From positions 62,001 through 126,000 of the forward strand of contig NZ_JACDTY010000011.1 of assembly GCF_013520985.1 (NCBI RefSeq): a stretch of DNA of 64,000 nucleotides. The letters are read 5' to 3'. Of the stretch, positions 43,496-52,467 are shown one piece after another. The translations under genes were made by a program, and so were the position numbers. The notes beneath the pieces were generated by a model, which was not told the DNA's origin, did not search any database, and saw only the letters and a list, made by a program, of their open reading frames with translations. This stretch comes from Mesorhizobium neociceri (GTDB lineage Bacteria; Pseudomonadota; Alphaproteobacteria; Rhizobiales; Rhizobiaceae). Position 1 is the first letter of the stretch. Each line of letters opens with the position of its first letter.

Positions 43496-45028
43496 ATGGT
43501 GGCGCGGGTTCGCACGGTTGCTTTCCAGGGCATCGAGGCCGTGCCGGTCGATGTCCAGGTGATGATCGCGCCGGGCAAGGTCGGCATGCAGATCGTCGGT
43601 CTGGCCGACAAGGCGGTGGCCGAAAGCCGCGAGCGGGTGCAGGCCGCACTGCATGCCTCGGGCCTCTCGATGCCGTCGAAGAAGGTCACGGTCAACCTGG
43701 CGCCTGCCGACCTGCCCAAGGAAGGCAGCCATTACGACCTGCCGATCGCGCTCGGCCTGATGGCGGCGCTCGGCGCCATTCCGGGCGACATGCTGGCCTC
43801 CTATGTCGTGCTCGGCGAATTGTCGCTCGACGGCACCATTGCCGCGGTCGCAGGCGCCCTGCCGGCGGCGATCGGCGCCAATGCGGAGGGCAAGGGCCTG
43901 ATTTGCCCCTTCGGCTGCGGGCCGGAAGCGGCCTGGGCGGGCAAGGATTTCGACATTCTGGCGCCGCGCAGTCTGATTGCGATTGCCAATCATTTTCGCG
44001 GCACGCAGGTGCTGTCGCGGCCCGAACCCGGCATCCATGTCTCGGCGCGCGACCTGCCCGACCTCTCAGACATCAAGGGCCAGGAGAGCGCCAAGCGGGC
44101 GCTGGAGGTAGCAGCCGCTGGCGGCCACAATCTGCTGATGGTCGGACCTCCAGGTTCGGGCAAGTCGATGCTGGCGCAAAGGCTGCCGTCGATCCTGCCG
44201 CCGCTGGCGCCGAAGGAACTTTTGGAAGTCTCGATGATCGCCTCGGTGGCCGGCGAGCTCGGCGAAGGCAAGCTCACCGACCGGCGGCCGTTCCGCGCCC
44301 CGCATCATTCAGCCTCGATGGCGGCGATGGTCGGCGGCGGCTTGCGGGTCAGGCCGGGCGAGGTTTCGCTCGCCCATCACGGCGTGCTGTTCCTGGACGA
44401 ATTTCCCGAATTCACGCCGCAGACGCTGGACGCGCTGCGCCAGCCGCTGGAGACCGGCGACTGCATGATCGCGCGCGCCAACCACCGCGTCACCTATCCG
44501 GCGCGCATCCAGCTGGTGGCGGCGATGAACCCGTGCCGCTGCGGCATGGCCGGCGAGCCCGGCTATCGCTGCTTGCGCGGCGAGCGCTGCCGCACCGACT
44601 ACCAGGCGCGCATCTCAGGCCCGCTGCTCGACCGCATCGACCTCAGGATCGAGGTGCCGGCAGTCTCGGCCGCCGATCTGATCCGCCCGGACCGGGCGGA
44701 GAAAAGTGCCGCCGTAGCCCAGCGCGTGGCCCGTGCCCGCACCATCCAGCGCGAACGCTTCGAGCGGCTCGGCGTCACCAGCGCGACCACCAATGCGCAT
44801 TGCTCGCCGGCTATCATAGAGGACATCGCCGTGCCGGATGCGGCTGGGCTGTCGCTGCTGCGAGACGCCAGCGAAAAGCTCGGCTTTTCCGCGCGGGCAT
44901 ATCACCGCGTGCTGAAAGTGGCGCGCACGCTGGCCGATCTCGAAGCCAGCGAAACCGTCGGCCGCATCCACCTGGCCGAGGCGATTTCCTATCGCATGAT
45001 GTCGGAGCGCGTGGCGCAGGCGGCGTAA
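43496..45028 (+). CDS. comM: YifB/ComM family Mg-chelatase-like AAA+ ATPase
   Basis: 510 residues. The N-terminal LonC-like/ChlI domain (AFQGIEAVPVDVQVMI, VTVNLAPADLPKEGSHYDLPIA) is followed by the AAA+ module: Walker A GPPGSGKSML (about residues 216-225), Walker B VLFLDEFPEF, and DRIDLRIEVP. The C-terminal MCM-like lid is AYHRVLKVARTLADL. ComM is a hexameric helicase that promotes branch migration in natural transformation and recombination; the same family is annotated YifB in other bacteria. Start at ATG 43496. Confidence 0.9.
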   Translation: MVARVRTVAFQGIEAVPVDVQVMIAPGKVGMQIVGLADKAVAESRERVQAALHASGLSMPSKKVTVNLAPADLPKEGSHYDLPIALGLMAALGAIPGDMLASYVVLGELSLDGTIAAVAGALPAAIGANAEGKGLICPFGCGPEAAWAGKDFDILAPRSLIAIANHFRGTQVLSRPEPGIHVSARDLPDLSDIKGQESAKRALEVAAAGGHNLLMVGPPGSGKSMLAQRLPSILPPLAPKELLEVSMIASVAGELGEGKLTDRRPFRAPHHSASMAAMVGGGLRVRPGEVSLAHHGVLFLDEFPEFTPQTLDALRQPLETGDCMIARANHRVTYPARIQLVAAMNPCRCGMAGEPGYRCLRGERCRTDYQARISGPLLDRIDLRIEVPAVSAADLIRPDRAEKSAAVAQRVARARTIQRERFERLGVTSATTNAHCSPAIIEDIAVPDAAGLSLLRDASEKLGFSARAYHRVLKVARTLADLEASETVGRIHLAEAISYRMMSERVAQAA

Positions 45029-45224
45029 CCCTCCCCCTTGAGGGGAGGGTGGCCGCGAAGCGGCCGGGTGGGGTCGCCGAAAAGTGCTCGACCTTTATGA
45101 AACTGAGCGAGGACGAGGCTCAGCGATGATATTGCTTCGAGTGTGTCGTCTGGAAGGGGTTCCGGCGCGCTTCACGCACGACCCCACCCGGCCCTTCGGG
45201 CCACCCTCCCCACGAGGGGGAGGG
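45029..45224. repeat. Long inverted repeat element downstream of comM and glcB
   Basis: Left arm at about 45029-45076 (CCCTCCCCCTTGAGGGGAGG at its start, GGGTGGGGTCG at its end) is complementary to the right arm at about 45179-45224 (CGACCCCACCCGGCCC at the start, AGGGGGAGGG at the end). The 100-base centre holds no gene. It sits between the convergent comM and malate synthase genes and can act as a bidirectional terminator. A related but different element lies on the other side of glcB. Confidence 0.8.
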
Positions 45225-45250
45225 GGACGCCGGCACGCCCGGCCCTCGGT

Positions 45251-47422
45251 TCAGCTCCGCTCTTTCGCCTTCAGCTCCAGCCGCCGGGCGTGCAGCACCG
45301 GCTCGGTGTAGCCGTTGGGTTGTTCGCGGCCCTTGAACACCAGATCGCAGGCGGCCTGGAAGGCGGTGGAGGTGTCGAAGTCGGCGGCCATCGGCCGGTA
45401 GAGCGGATCGCCGACATTCTGCAGGTCTACCGTCGCCGCCATGCGGCGCAGCGAATCCATCACCTGTATCTGCGAGCAGACCTTGTGGTGCAGCCAGTTG
45501 GCGATGTGCTGCGAGGAGATGCGCAGCGTGGCGCGGTCTTCCATCAGGCCGACATCGTTAATGTCGGGCACTTTGGAGCAGCCGACGCCCTGGTCGATCC
45601 AGCGCACGACATAGCCCAGAATGCCCTGCGCATTGTTGTCGAGCTCGCGCTGGATTTCGTCCGGCGTCCAGTTCGGCCGCACCGCCACCGGCACCGACAA
45701 TATGTCATCGAGCCTGGCCTTCGGCCGGCTCTTCAGCGCCGCCTGGACGGCATGGACGTCGACCTTGTGATAGTGGGTGGCGTGCAGCGTCGCCGCCGTC
45801 GGCGACGGCACCCAGGCGGTGTTGGCGCCGGCCTTGGGATGGGCGATCTTCTCAACCAGCATCGCCGCCATCAAATCGGGCATCGCCCACATGCCCTTGC
45901 CGATCTGGGCGTGGCCGGCCAGCCCGCATTCCAGGCCCGTGTCGACATTCCACGCCTCATAGGCGGAAATCCAGGCGGCCTGCTTCATGTCGCCCTTGCG
46001 GATCATCGGCCCGGCTTCCATCGAGGTGTGGATCTCGTCGCCGGTGCGGTCGAGGAAGCCGGTGTTGATGAACACGACCCGCTCTTTTGCCGCGCGGATC
46101 GCCTCCTTGAGGTTGACGGTGGTGCGCCGCTCCTCGTCCATGATGCCCATCTTGATGGTGTTTTTGGCCATGCCGAGCAGCGCCTCGACGCGGTCGAAAA
46201 TCTCGACGGCAAAGGCGACCTCCTCGGGCCCATGCATCTTCGGCTTCACCACATACATCGAGCCGGCGCGGGAATTCATCCGCCGACCGCTCGCGCCGAC
46301 ATCGTGCAGCGCGATCAGCGCCGTCAGCGCCGCATCCATGATGCCTTCCGGCACCTCATGGCCGTCGCGGTCGAGAATGGCGGGATTAGTCATCAGGTGG
46401 CCGACGTTTCGCACCAGCATCAGCGAGCGGCCGGGCAGGCTCAGCGCGCCGCCATTGGACGCCGTCCAGGCGCGGTCCGGGTTGAGCTTGCGGGTGAAGG
46501 TCTTGCCGCCCTTGCTGATTTCTTCCGCGAGGTCGCCCTTCATCAGGCCGAGCCAGTTGCGGTAGACCACGACCTTGTCCTCGGCATCCACCGCCGCGAC
46601 CGAATCCTCGCAGTCCTGGATGGTGGTCAGCGCCGATTCCAGGATGACGTCGGCAATGCCGGCCGGATCGGTGCGGCCGATCTGGTTGGCGCGGTCGATG
46701 AGGATTTCAATGTGCAGGCCATTCTGGACCAGCAGGATGGCTTCCGGGTAGGCGGGGTCACCGCGATAGCCGGCAAACTGTTTCGGGTTGGCCAGCGTGG
46801 TGCCGCCGGCGCCGGCGCTGAGCCGCAACGTGCTGCCAGAAACCGTCAGCCCGTTGACGCCGGCCCATTTGCCCGAGGTGAGCGGCACGGAATCGTCGAG
46901 AAAACTCTTCGCCCAGGCAACCACTTTGGCCCCGCGCGCGGGGTTGAAGCTCTTGCCCTTTTCGGCGCCGCCGGTCTCGGCGATGGCGTCGGTGCCGTAG
47001 AGCGCGTCATAGAGTGAACCCCAGCGCGCATTGGCGGCGTTGAGCGCATAGCGCGCGTTCATCACCGGCACCACCAGTTGCGGCCCGGCGACGACGGCAA
47101 TCTCGGGGTCGACATTGTCGGTCGAGACAGAGAAGGCCGGGCCTTCCGGCACGAGATAGCCGATCTCACGCAAGAAGGTCTTGTAGGCCTCCATGTCGAT
47201 CGGCGCGCCATTGGCGCGGTACCAGGCGTCGAGCTTGTCCTGCATGGCGTCGCGTTTGGCCAGCAGCGCCCGGTTCTTCGGCGCCAGATCATGCACGATG
47301 GCCGAAAAACCGTTCCAGAAGGCGTCGGCCGCAATGCCGGTGCCCGGTAGCGCTTCGCCGGCGACAAAGTCATTGAGTTCGCGGGCAATCCGCAATCCGG
47401 CGATCTCGACGCGATCGGTCAT
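45251..47422 (-). CDS. glcB: Malate synthase G
   Basis: 723 residues, the long G isoform. It condenses acetyl-CoA and glyoxylate to malate in the glyoxylate bypass. Typical features: N-terminal RIARELNDFVAGEALPGTGI, EDSVAAVDAEDKVVVYRNWLGLMKGDL, MLVRNVGHLMTNPAILDRDG, and MHGPEEVAFAVEIFDRVEALLGM with the glyoxylate and Mg2+ region. The C-terminal domain with the catalytic Asp is complete. Length is typical for GlcB. It lies alone, flanked on both sides by inverted-repeat elements. Confidence 0.97.
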   Translation of the reverse strand: MTDRVEIAGLRIARELNDFVAGEALPGTGIAADAFWNGFSAIVHDLAPKNRALLAKRDAMQDKLDAWYRANGAPIDMEAYKTFLREIGYLVPEGPAFSVSTDNVDPEIAVVAGPQLVVPVMNARYALNAANARWGSLYDALYGTDAIAETGGAEKGKSFNPARGAKVVAWAKSFLDDSVPLTSGKWAGVNGLTVSGSTLRLSAGAGGTTLANPKQFAGYRGDPAYPEAILLVQNGLHIEILIDRANQIGRTDPAGIADVILESALTTIQDCEDSVAAVDAEDKVVVYRNWLGLMKGDLAEEISKGGKTFTRKLNPDRAWTASNGGALSLPGRSLMLVRNVGHLMTNPAILDRDGHEVPEGIMDAALTALIALHDVGASGRRMNSRAGSMYVVKPKMHGPEEVAFAVEIFDRVEALLGMAKNTIKMGIMDEERRTTVNLKEAIRAAKERVVFINTGFLDRTGDEIHTSMEAGPMIRKGDMKQAAWISAYEAWNVDTGLECGLAGHAQIGKGMWAMPDLMAAMLVEKIAHPKAGANTAWVPSPTAATLHATHYHKVDVHAVQAALKSRPKARLDDILSVPVAVRPNWTPDEIQRELDNNAQGILGYVVRWIDQGVGCSKVPDINDVGLMEDRATLRISSQHIANWLHHKVCSQIQVMDSLRRMAATVDLQNVGDPLYRPMAADFDTSTAFQAACDLVFKGREQPNGYTEPVLHARRLELKAKERS

Positions 47423-47518
47423 CAGGGCTTCTCCAGATGAAAGGCTTTGCGGCCTTTGGCATGTCAGGGGTGAAGGGTCAATTCAGCTTAGGGTGAAGGT
47501 GGGGATTTTGAAGCTGCT

Positions 47519-47692
47519 GATCTCCCCCCTTGTGGGGGAGATGCCCGGCAGGGCAGAGGGGGGCGCGAAGGATCGCCGACCTCACAGCAACAGATCGAAA
47601 ACGGCCATGCCGTGCGATTGAGCCCGTTGAGAGGCTGGCGGGACAGCGCCCCCCTCTGGCCTGCCGGCCATCTCCCCCACAAGGGAGGAGAT
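47519..47692. repeat. Long inverted repeat element upstream of glcB
   Basis: Left arm about 47519-47566 (starting GATCTCCCCCCTTGTGGGGG, ending GAGGGGGGCGC) is complementary to right arm about 47646-47692 (starting GCGCCCCCCTCTGGCC, ending CAAGGGAGGAGAT). The 80-base centre has no gene. It lies between the starts of glcB (47422) and the stop of the HyuA-like gene (47702), so it is in the 3' untranslated region of the latter and upstream of the former. Confidence 0.8.
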
Positions 47693-47701
47693 TGCTCATC
47701 T

Positions 47702-49723
47702 TCACACCGCAATCCTTGGCCGGCCCGACGCCACCGCAACCACATGCGCCTCGATGAACATGCGCTGAGCCTCCACCGTGGAGACGCGGAACTCGGTGGC
47801 AACTTCAATCTCAGCGTTGTCCGTGCCGGCATCTTTTGCCCGTTCCGCAACAATCGCCCGCACATCGGCCTCCGCTGCCGCGATCGCCTTCGCTTCGTCG
47901 GTGAAGTCGCGCACGGTTTGTCCCGACGCGAGGCGGAACAGGCCCTCCTTGGGCTGGCTGACGCGGGCTTCGGCCGAGACGCGGACCTGGCCGACGACGG
48001 CGCCGAGCGCGTTGGCGACGTCGGTATCTTCCGGCACCACGCACTCATTGCCGATCAGCGGCGGCAGACCGGCATAGTGCAGCGGCGCCGAGGCGCCGAG
48101 GCCGATGACCGGACGATCAAGCGCGACGCTTAAGCGCGCGATGCCAGGATGCGCATCGACGGCGCGCTGCACCAGCGCATGGGCGACGGTGGCGGCGCCG
48201 TCGAGCCCGTCCTCGGCAAAAGCGGTTTCCAGAATGTATTCGGCCGACCAGCGGGTCAGCGTCAGCAGCACGCGTTCGGAAATCACCTCGGGAGAGGCGG
48301 CGATGTTCTGGCCGCGGCCGTCGCGCTTGCGGGCGAAGAGCTCGGCGCCGAGCCGGGCGGACGCCTGATCCCAGTTGGCCTGCTTGCCCAGCACATGGGC
48401 GGCGTCCGACGGGGTGAAGCCCGAGATATGCACCAGCCCGCGCGACACCAGTCGGTTCAGCGTTGCGTTCTGGGCGTTCGAGATCAACAATTTGTCGATG
48501 GCGAGCGGAACAGCGCCGATCTGCTCATAGAGTTTGGCCTCAGGCGCGGTCAGCCCGGCCGCGAGCCTGTCCGGCACGCCGGTGCGCAGCGCGAAACGGC
48601 CATCCATGCGGCCGGGATTGGGTGCGCGCAGCTGGCGTTCGAGCTCCGAGGTCACGGCAACACCATGCATCATGCCGGCCAGCGCCAGCGGCACCAGGCG
48701 GCGCGGCCCGAGCAGGATCTTTGGGTTGAGCGCGCCGTCTTCCAGCGCCACTTCGGAATCGCCGCCGAGACCGAAGGTGCGCATGGCGACCGCCTCGACC
48801 ATGGTGCGGAAGCCGCCGACGGTGGCGCCTTCCGGGTCGAGTCGGGGCCGGCCGCCGTCGAGCACGGCAACGTCGGTGGTGGTGCCGCCAATGTCCGAGA
48901 CCATGGCGCTGTCCAAGCCCGTCATGTGGCGGGCGCCGACGAGGCTGGCGGCCGGACCGGACAAAATGGTTTCGATCGGCCGCTGGCGGGCAAAGGCCGC
49001 CGAGACCAGTGCGCCGTCGCCGCGCACCACCATCAGCGGCGCTACGATCTTGCGCACCTCGAGAAAGCCTTCGGTCGCCGCCACCAGCCGGTCGATCATC
49101 GAGATCAGTCGGGCGTTGAGCAAAGTGGTGAGCGCCCGGCGCGGGCCGCCGAGCTTGGCCGACAATTCGTGGCTGGCGGTGACCGGCAGGCCGGTCTTTT
49201 CGCGAATGAGGTCGCGCGCGGCCAGTTCATGCGCCGGATTGCGGGTGGCGAAATAGGCGCAGACAGCAAAGCCCGACACCGAGGCGCCGAGTTCGGCGAG
49301 TGCGGCTTCCAACCCCGACAGATCGAGCTTGGCCGCATTGCCATGCACATCATGGCCGCCAGGACAAAACACCACCGGGTCGGTGCCGAGCGCGGTCTTC
49401 AACCCGTCGCGGGCAAGGTCGGCCTCGGTAAAACCGATCATGATCAGCGCCACACGGCCGCCCTGGCCCTCGACCAGCGCATTGGTGGCGAGCGTCGTCG
49501 ACATCGACACCAGCTTGATCGCCGCCGGGTCGGTCGCGGATTTCTCCAGCACCGCGTCGACCGCGCCGGAAATGCCGACGGCAAGGTCATGCCGCGTGGT
49601 CAGCGCCTTGGCCTTGGCCAGCACCTTGCCTTTTGGCCCACCTTGTTCAGACCACAGCACGGCATCGGTATAGGTGCCGCCGGTGTCGATACCGAGGAAC
49701 AGGGGTTTTGGCTTGGCGGTCAT
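47702..49723 (-). CDS. Hydantoinase/oxoprolinase (HyuA-like) family protein
   Basis: 673 residues. The HyuA-type ASKHA ATP site is in LFLGIDTGGTYTDAVLW at the N-terminus, VSMSTTLATNALVEGQGGRVALI and SDIGGTTTDVAVLDGGRP follow. The family hydrolyses cyclic amides with ATP (5-oxoproline, N-methylhydantoin) or carboxylates ketones. Canonical systems need a HyuB partner, but no such gene lies nearby in the window; the protein matches HyuA subunit length only. The start codon at 49723 is followed by the divergent dehydratase gene. Confidence 0.88.
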   Translation of the reverse strand: MTAKPKPLFLGIDTGGTYTDAVLWSEQGGPKGKVLAKAKALTTRHDLAVGISGAVDAVLEKSATDPAAIKLVSMSTTLATNALVEGQGGRVALIMIGFTEADLARDGLKTALGTDPVVFCPGGHDVHGNAAKLDLSGLEAALAELGASVSGFAVCAYFATRNPAHELAARDLIREKTGLPVTASHELSAKLGGPRRALTTLLNARLISMIDRLVAATEGFLEVRKIVAPLMVVRGDGALVSAAFARQRPIETILSGPAASLVGARHMTGLDSAMVSDIGGTTTDVAVLDGGRPRLDPEGATVGGFRTMVEAVAMRTFGLGGDSEVALEDGALNPKILLGPRRLVPLALAGMMHGVAVTSELERQLRAPNPGRMDGRFALRTGVPDRLAAGLTAPEAKLYEQIGAVPLAIDKLLISNAQNATLNRLVSRGLVHISGFTPSDAAHVLGKQANWDQASARLGAELFARKRDGRGQNIAASPEVISERVLLTLTRWSAEYILETAFAEDGLDGAATVAHALVQRAVDAHPGIARLSVALDRPVIGLGASAPLHYAGLPPLIGNECVVPEDTDVANALGAVVGQVRVSAEARVSQPKEGLFRLASGQTVRDFTDEAKAIAAAEADVRAIVAERAKDAGTDNAEIEVATEFRVSTVEAQRMFIEAHVVAVASGRPRIAV

Positions 49724-49922
49724 TTTCTGGCGGTCCGGAATTCTGCTCCCCCGCCCTTAGCTGATACGGCCCCGCGGATAAAGGCGGGAGAGGTGGGCCA
49801 GTTTGACCCGTCTCCTCGCGAGTCATGCCCGCCAAACTTTGTAACGGTCACATTTTTTCGTTGGTGCATGGCCTGCCTTTGCGTGCACCATGCGCCGATC
49901 TCATCCCTGTCAGGACTTCACC

Positions 49923-50900
49923 ATGACCAGCCTCCCCGGCATAGCCGACATCCACGCCGCCGCCGCGCGGCTCTCCGGCCTGATCGTCGAAACGCCCTTG
50001 ATCGAATCGCCGGAACTCAACAAGCGCTTCGGCGGGCGCATCCTGTTCAAGCCGGAGACGCTGCAGCGCACCGGCTCGTTCAAGTTCCGCGGCGCCTACA
50101 ACAAATTGTCGACGCTGAGCGAGGAAGAGCGCGGCCGTGGCGTCGTCGCTTTCTCCTCAGGCAACCACGCGCAAGGCGTCGCCGCCTCCGCAGCCATGTT
50201 CGGCGTCAAGGCGGTCATCGCCATGCCGGCCGACGCGCCGGCGATGAAGATCGCCAATGTCCGCAAGATGGGCGCCGAAGTGGTGCCGTTCGACCGTTTT
50301 CGCGACGACCGCATGACTGTGGTGCGCCCCTATATCGACAAGGGCATGGTGCTGGTGCCGCCTTACGACGATCCTGCCATCATCGCCGGCCAGGGCACGA
50401 TCGGGCTCGAACTGATGCGCCAGGCGAAGGCGCTCGGGGTCAGCCTCGACGCGGTAGCCATCCCCTGTGGCGGCGGCGGCCTGTCGAGCGGCATTTCGAT
50501 CGCCGTCAAGGATGCCTCACCCACCACCGCAGTCTGGGGAGTGGAGCCTGAGCATTTCGACGACACCCGCCGTTCGCTGATCGAGGGAAAACGGGTCTCG
50601 AACGAGCCCGGCCACAGCTCGATCTGCGACGCTATCCTGGTTGCCGAGCCGGGCGTCATCACCTTCGAGATCAACCGCAAAAACCTCGCTGGCGCCATCG
50701 CCGTCTCCGACAAAGCGGCGGCGCAGGCGATGCGCGACGCCATGGCCCATCTCAAGCTGGTGGTCGAGCCCGGCGGCTGCGTCGCGCTGGCGGCGCTTTC
50801 GTCGGGCGAGATCGAGCTGGCGGGCAAAAGTGTGGCCGTGGTGCTGTCGGGCGGCAACGTCGATTTCAGCACCTATGCCGAGATCATGGCCGCAGCCTGA
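49923..50900 (+). CDS. Threonine/serine dehydratase-like PLP enzyme
   Basis: 325 residues, fold type II PLP enzyme. The PLP lysine is Lys54 in TGSFKFRGAYNKL, the substrate loop is VVAFSSGNHAQGVAASAA, and the phosphate-binding glycine loop is IPCGGGGLSSG. There is no C-terminal ACT domain, so it is the short type: catabolic threonine dehydratase, serine racemase or hydroxyaspartate dehydratase. Substrate not certain. The ATG at 49923 has AGGA upstream; an earlier ATG at 49890 adds 11 non-homologous residues. The NTF2-like gene follows after 8 bases. Confidence 0.9.
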   Translation: MTSLPGIADIHAAAARLSGLIVETPLIESPELNKRFGGRILFKPETLQRTGSFKFRGAYNKLSTLSEEERGRGVVAFSSGNHAQGVAASAAMFGVKAVIAMPADAPAMKIANVRKMGAEVVPFDRFRDDRMTVVRPYIDKGMVLVPPYDDPAIIAGQGTIGLELMRQAKALGVSLDAVAIPCGGGGLSSGISIAVKDASPTTAVWGVEPEHFDDTRRSLIEGKRVSNEPGHSSICDAILVAEPGVITFEINRKNLAGAIAVSDKAAAQAMRDAMAHLKLVVEPGGCVALAALSSGEIELAGKSVAVVLSGGNVDFSTYAEIMAAA

Positions 50901-50908
50901 GAACCGAT

Positions 50909-51289
50909 ATGGCAGACGCTGACATAAGAGCGGCCCTCGATCGCCATTGGGCGGCGTCCGATGCCAATGATTTCGAGGCCGAGCATCATATCTATCGCGA
51001 AGACGCGACGCTCGACTATCCGCAGTCGGGCGAGCGCATTCGCGGCCGGCGCAACATCCAGTCGTCGCGCGCCGCGCAGCCGAACCAAAAGCACTTTACC
51101 GTGCGGCGGATCACCGGCTCGGGCGAACTCTGGATCACCGAATATGTCCTGACCTATGACGGGATCCCGTCCTATACGGTGAGCATCATGGAGTTCCTCG
51201 ATGGCAAGGTGGCCCGCGAGACCCAGTATTTCGGCGATCCGTTCGAGCCGGGGCCTTCACGCGGGCAGTGGGTCGAGCGGATACCTTGA
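50909..51289 (+). CDS. Nuclear transport factor 2 (SnoaL-like) fold protein
   Basis: 126 residues. An N-terminal helix (IRAALDRHWAASDANDFEAEHHIY), DATLDYPQSGERIRGRRNIQS, and a beta-sheet C-terminus (SYTVSIMEFLDGKVARETQYFGDPF) give the cone-shaped NTF2-like pattern. These proteins act as isomerases, dehydratases or binding proteins and are not predictable. It is co-transcribed with the dehydratase gene (8-base gap). Confidence 0.83.
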   Translation: MADADIRAALDRHWAASDANDFEAEHHIYREDATLDYPQSGERIRGRRNIQSSRAAQPNQKHFTVRRITGSGELWITEYVLTYDGIPSYTVSIMEFLDGKVARETQYFGDPFEPGPSRGQWVERIP

Positions 51290-51418
51290 AACACGGCGGC
51301 GGTAGCATGACCGGCCACCGCCCGCTCGCTGCCTAGGTAGCTCGCTCGAACACTTAGCTCTGCGTCTTGCAAAGGTGGTAGGTGCGCGTAATTTCGTTCG
51401 GGCGAACACGAGTGCACG

Positions 51419-51844
51419 ATGGGTTTTTCAATCTACCACCACACGAAGCGAAAACTGCTCGGTCATGGCGTGAGAAATACGGACGATGGCAGTCTCACTC
51501 TCGCCGACAAAAGGCTATTTCTGCTTTTCATCAAACTCGAAAGAGCGCAACGGCGGAAATGCTTCGAAGCCGTTCAGGCAGCAGTTCATGCCATTGAGAT
51601 TTATACGGGCTCTATTGGAAAGCGGCATGTGGCTATTTTCGCCTACATGTATCTAAGGTTTTCTGATGGAACACCCAAAATGACCCATCTCGACGAGACC
51701 CTGGAGGGCGGTGGTGTCAGGAAGACAAAGGATTACATACGGCCGGTTGCCGACGAAGAGATCGTCATCGCCGAATGGGGGCGAGTCAAATTCAACCGAT
51801 ACGAAAATAGCTTCTTTCGCGCACTGAATATCAATCGGCGGTAA
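51419..51844 (+). CDS. AT-rich orphan protein of unknown function
   Basis: 141 residues, family not recognised. The composition is clearly AT-richer than the surrounding genes and codon choice is atypical, so recent acquisition is likely. The protein is basic, with a central helical segment (KRLFLLFIKLERAQRRKCFEAV) and KRHVAIFAYMYLRFSDGTPKM, no signal peptide and no membrane helices. The stop is 5 bases before the alkyladenine glycosylase ATG. No Shine-Dalgarno sequence is strong. Confidence 0.6.
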   Translation: MGFSIYHHTKRKLLGHGVRNTDDGSLTLADKRLFLLFIKLERAQRRKCFEAVQAAVHAIEIYTGSIGKRHVAIFAYMYLRFSDGTPKMTHLDETLEGGGVRKTKDYIRPVADEEIVIAEWGRVKFNRYENSFFRALNINRR

Positions 51845-51849
51845 GGCCT

Positions 51850-52464
51850 ATGAGTAGCAACAGGGCCGACATCTACCACCCGCTCGACCGCGCCGACCTG
51901 CCGGAGGATACGGCCGATCTCGCCCGCTATCTCATCGGCAGGCTGGTGGTGCGGGAGTTGCCGGAAGGCGTCGTCAGCGGCCGCATCGTCGAGACCGAAG
52001 CCTATGTCGTCGGCGACGCTGCCGGCCATGGCTATCGTGGGATGACGCCGCGCAATCGTTCGCTGTTCCTCGAGGCCGGGCACGCCTATGTCTATCGCGC
52101 CTATGGCGTCTCCTGGATGCTCAATGTTTCGAGCGAGGGACCCGGGACCGGCACCGGCGTACTGATCAGGGCGCTCGAACCGCTCGAAGGCATTGTCATC
52201 ATGCGGCTGAACCGGGGTGTCGAGCGTCTGCGCGACCTGGCACGCGGACCGGGACGGCTCGCCCAGGCGTTGCGGATCGATCGTTCGCTCGACGGCCTCG
52301 ATCTGTGCCGGCAAGGCCCGCTATGGCTGGCAACCGATGAGCATCAAGCCGGCGCCATCGGCCAAGGCATCCGGATCGGCATTGCCAAGGATGCGGACCG
52401 CACGCTGCGATTTTATGTCCGGGGCTGCCCCTTCGTCAGCGGTCCGAGATCGCTCAACCCTTGA
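51850..52464 (+). CDS. DNA-3-methyladenine glycosylase (AAG/MPG type)
   Basis: 204 residues. It removes alkylated purines from DNA in base excision repair. The AAG fold has DTADLARYLIGRLVVRELP, the catalytic Glu in RIVETEAYVVGDAAGHGYRGMTPRN, and YVYRAYGVSWMLNVSSEGPGTGTGVLIRALEPLEG. Bacterial Aag proteins are about 200 residues. It converges with the ABC permease gene with only 3 bases between. Confidence 0.93.
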   Translation: MSSNRADIYHPLDRADLPEDTADLARYLIGRLVVRELPEGVVSGRIVETEAYVVGDAAGHGYRGMTPRNRSLFLEAGHAYVYRAYGVSWMLNVSSEGPGTGTGVLIRALEPLEGIVIMRLNRGVERLRDLARGPGRLAQALRIDRSLDGLDLCRQGPLWLATDEHQAGAIGQGIRIGIAKDADRTLRFYVRGCPFVSGPRSLNP

Positions 52465-52467
52465 GAG

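Noticed and set aside
45143..47017. 624-codon plus-strand frame opposite malate synthase G
   Set aside because: Shadow of a fully conserved enzyme gene.
48149..50551. 800-codon plus-strand frame opposite the HyuA-like gene running into the dehydratase
   Set aside because: Shadow on the antisense strand; the dehydratase is in another frame.
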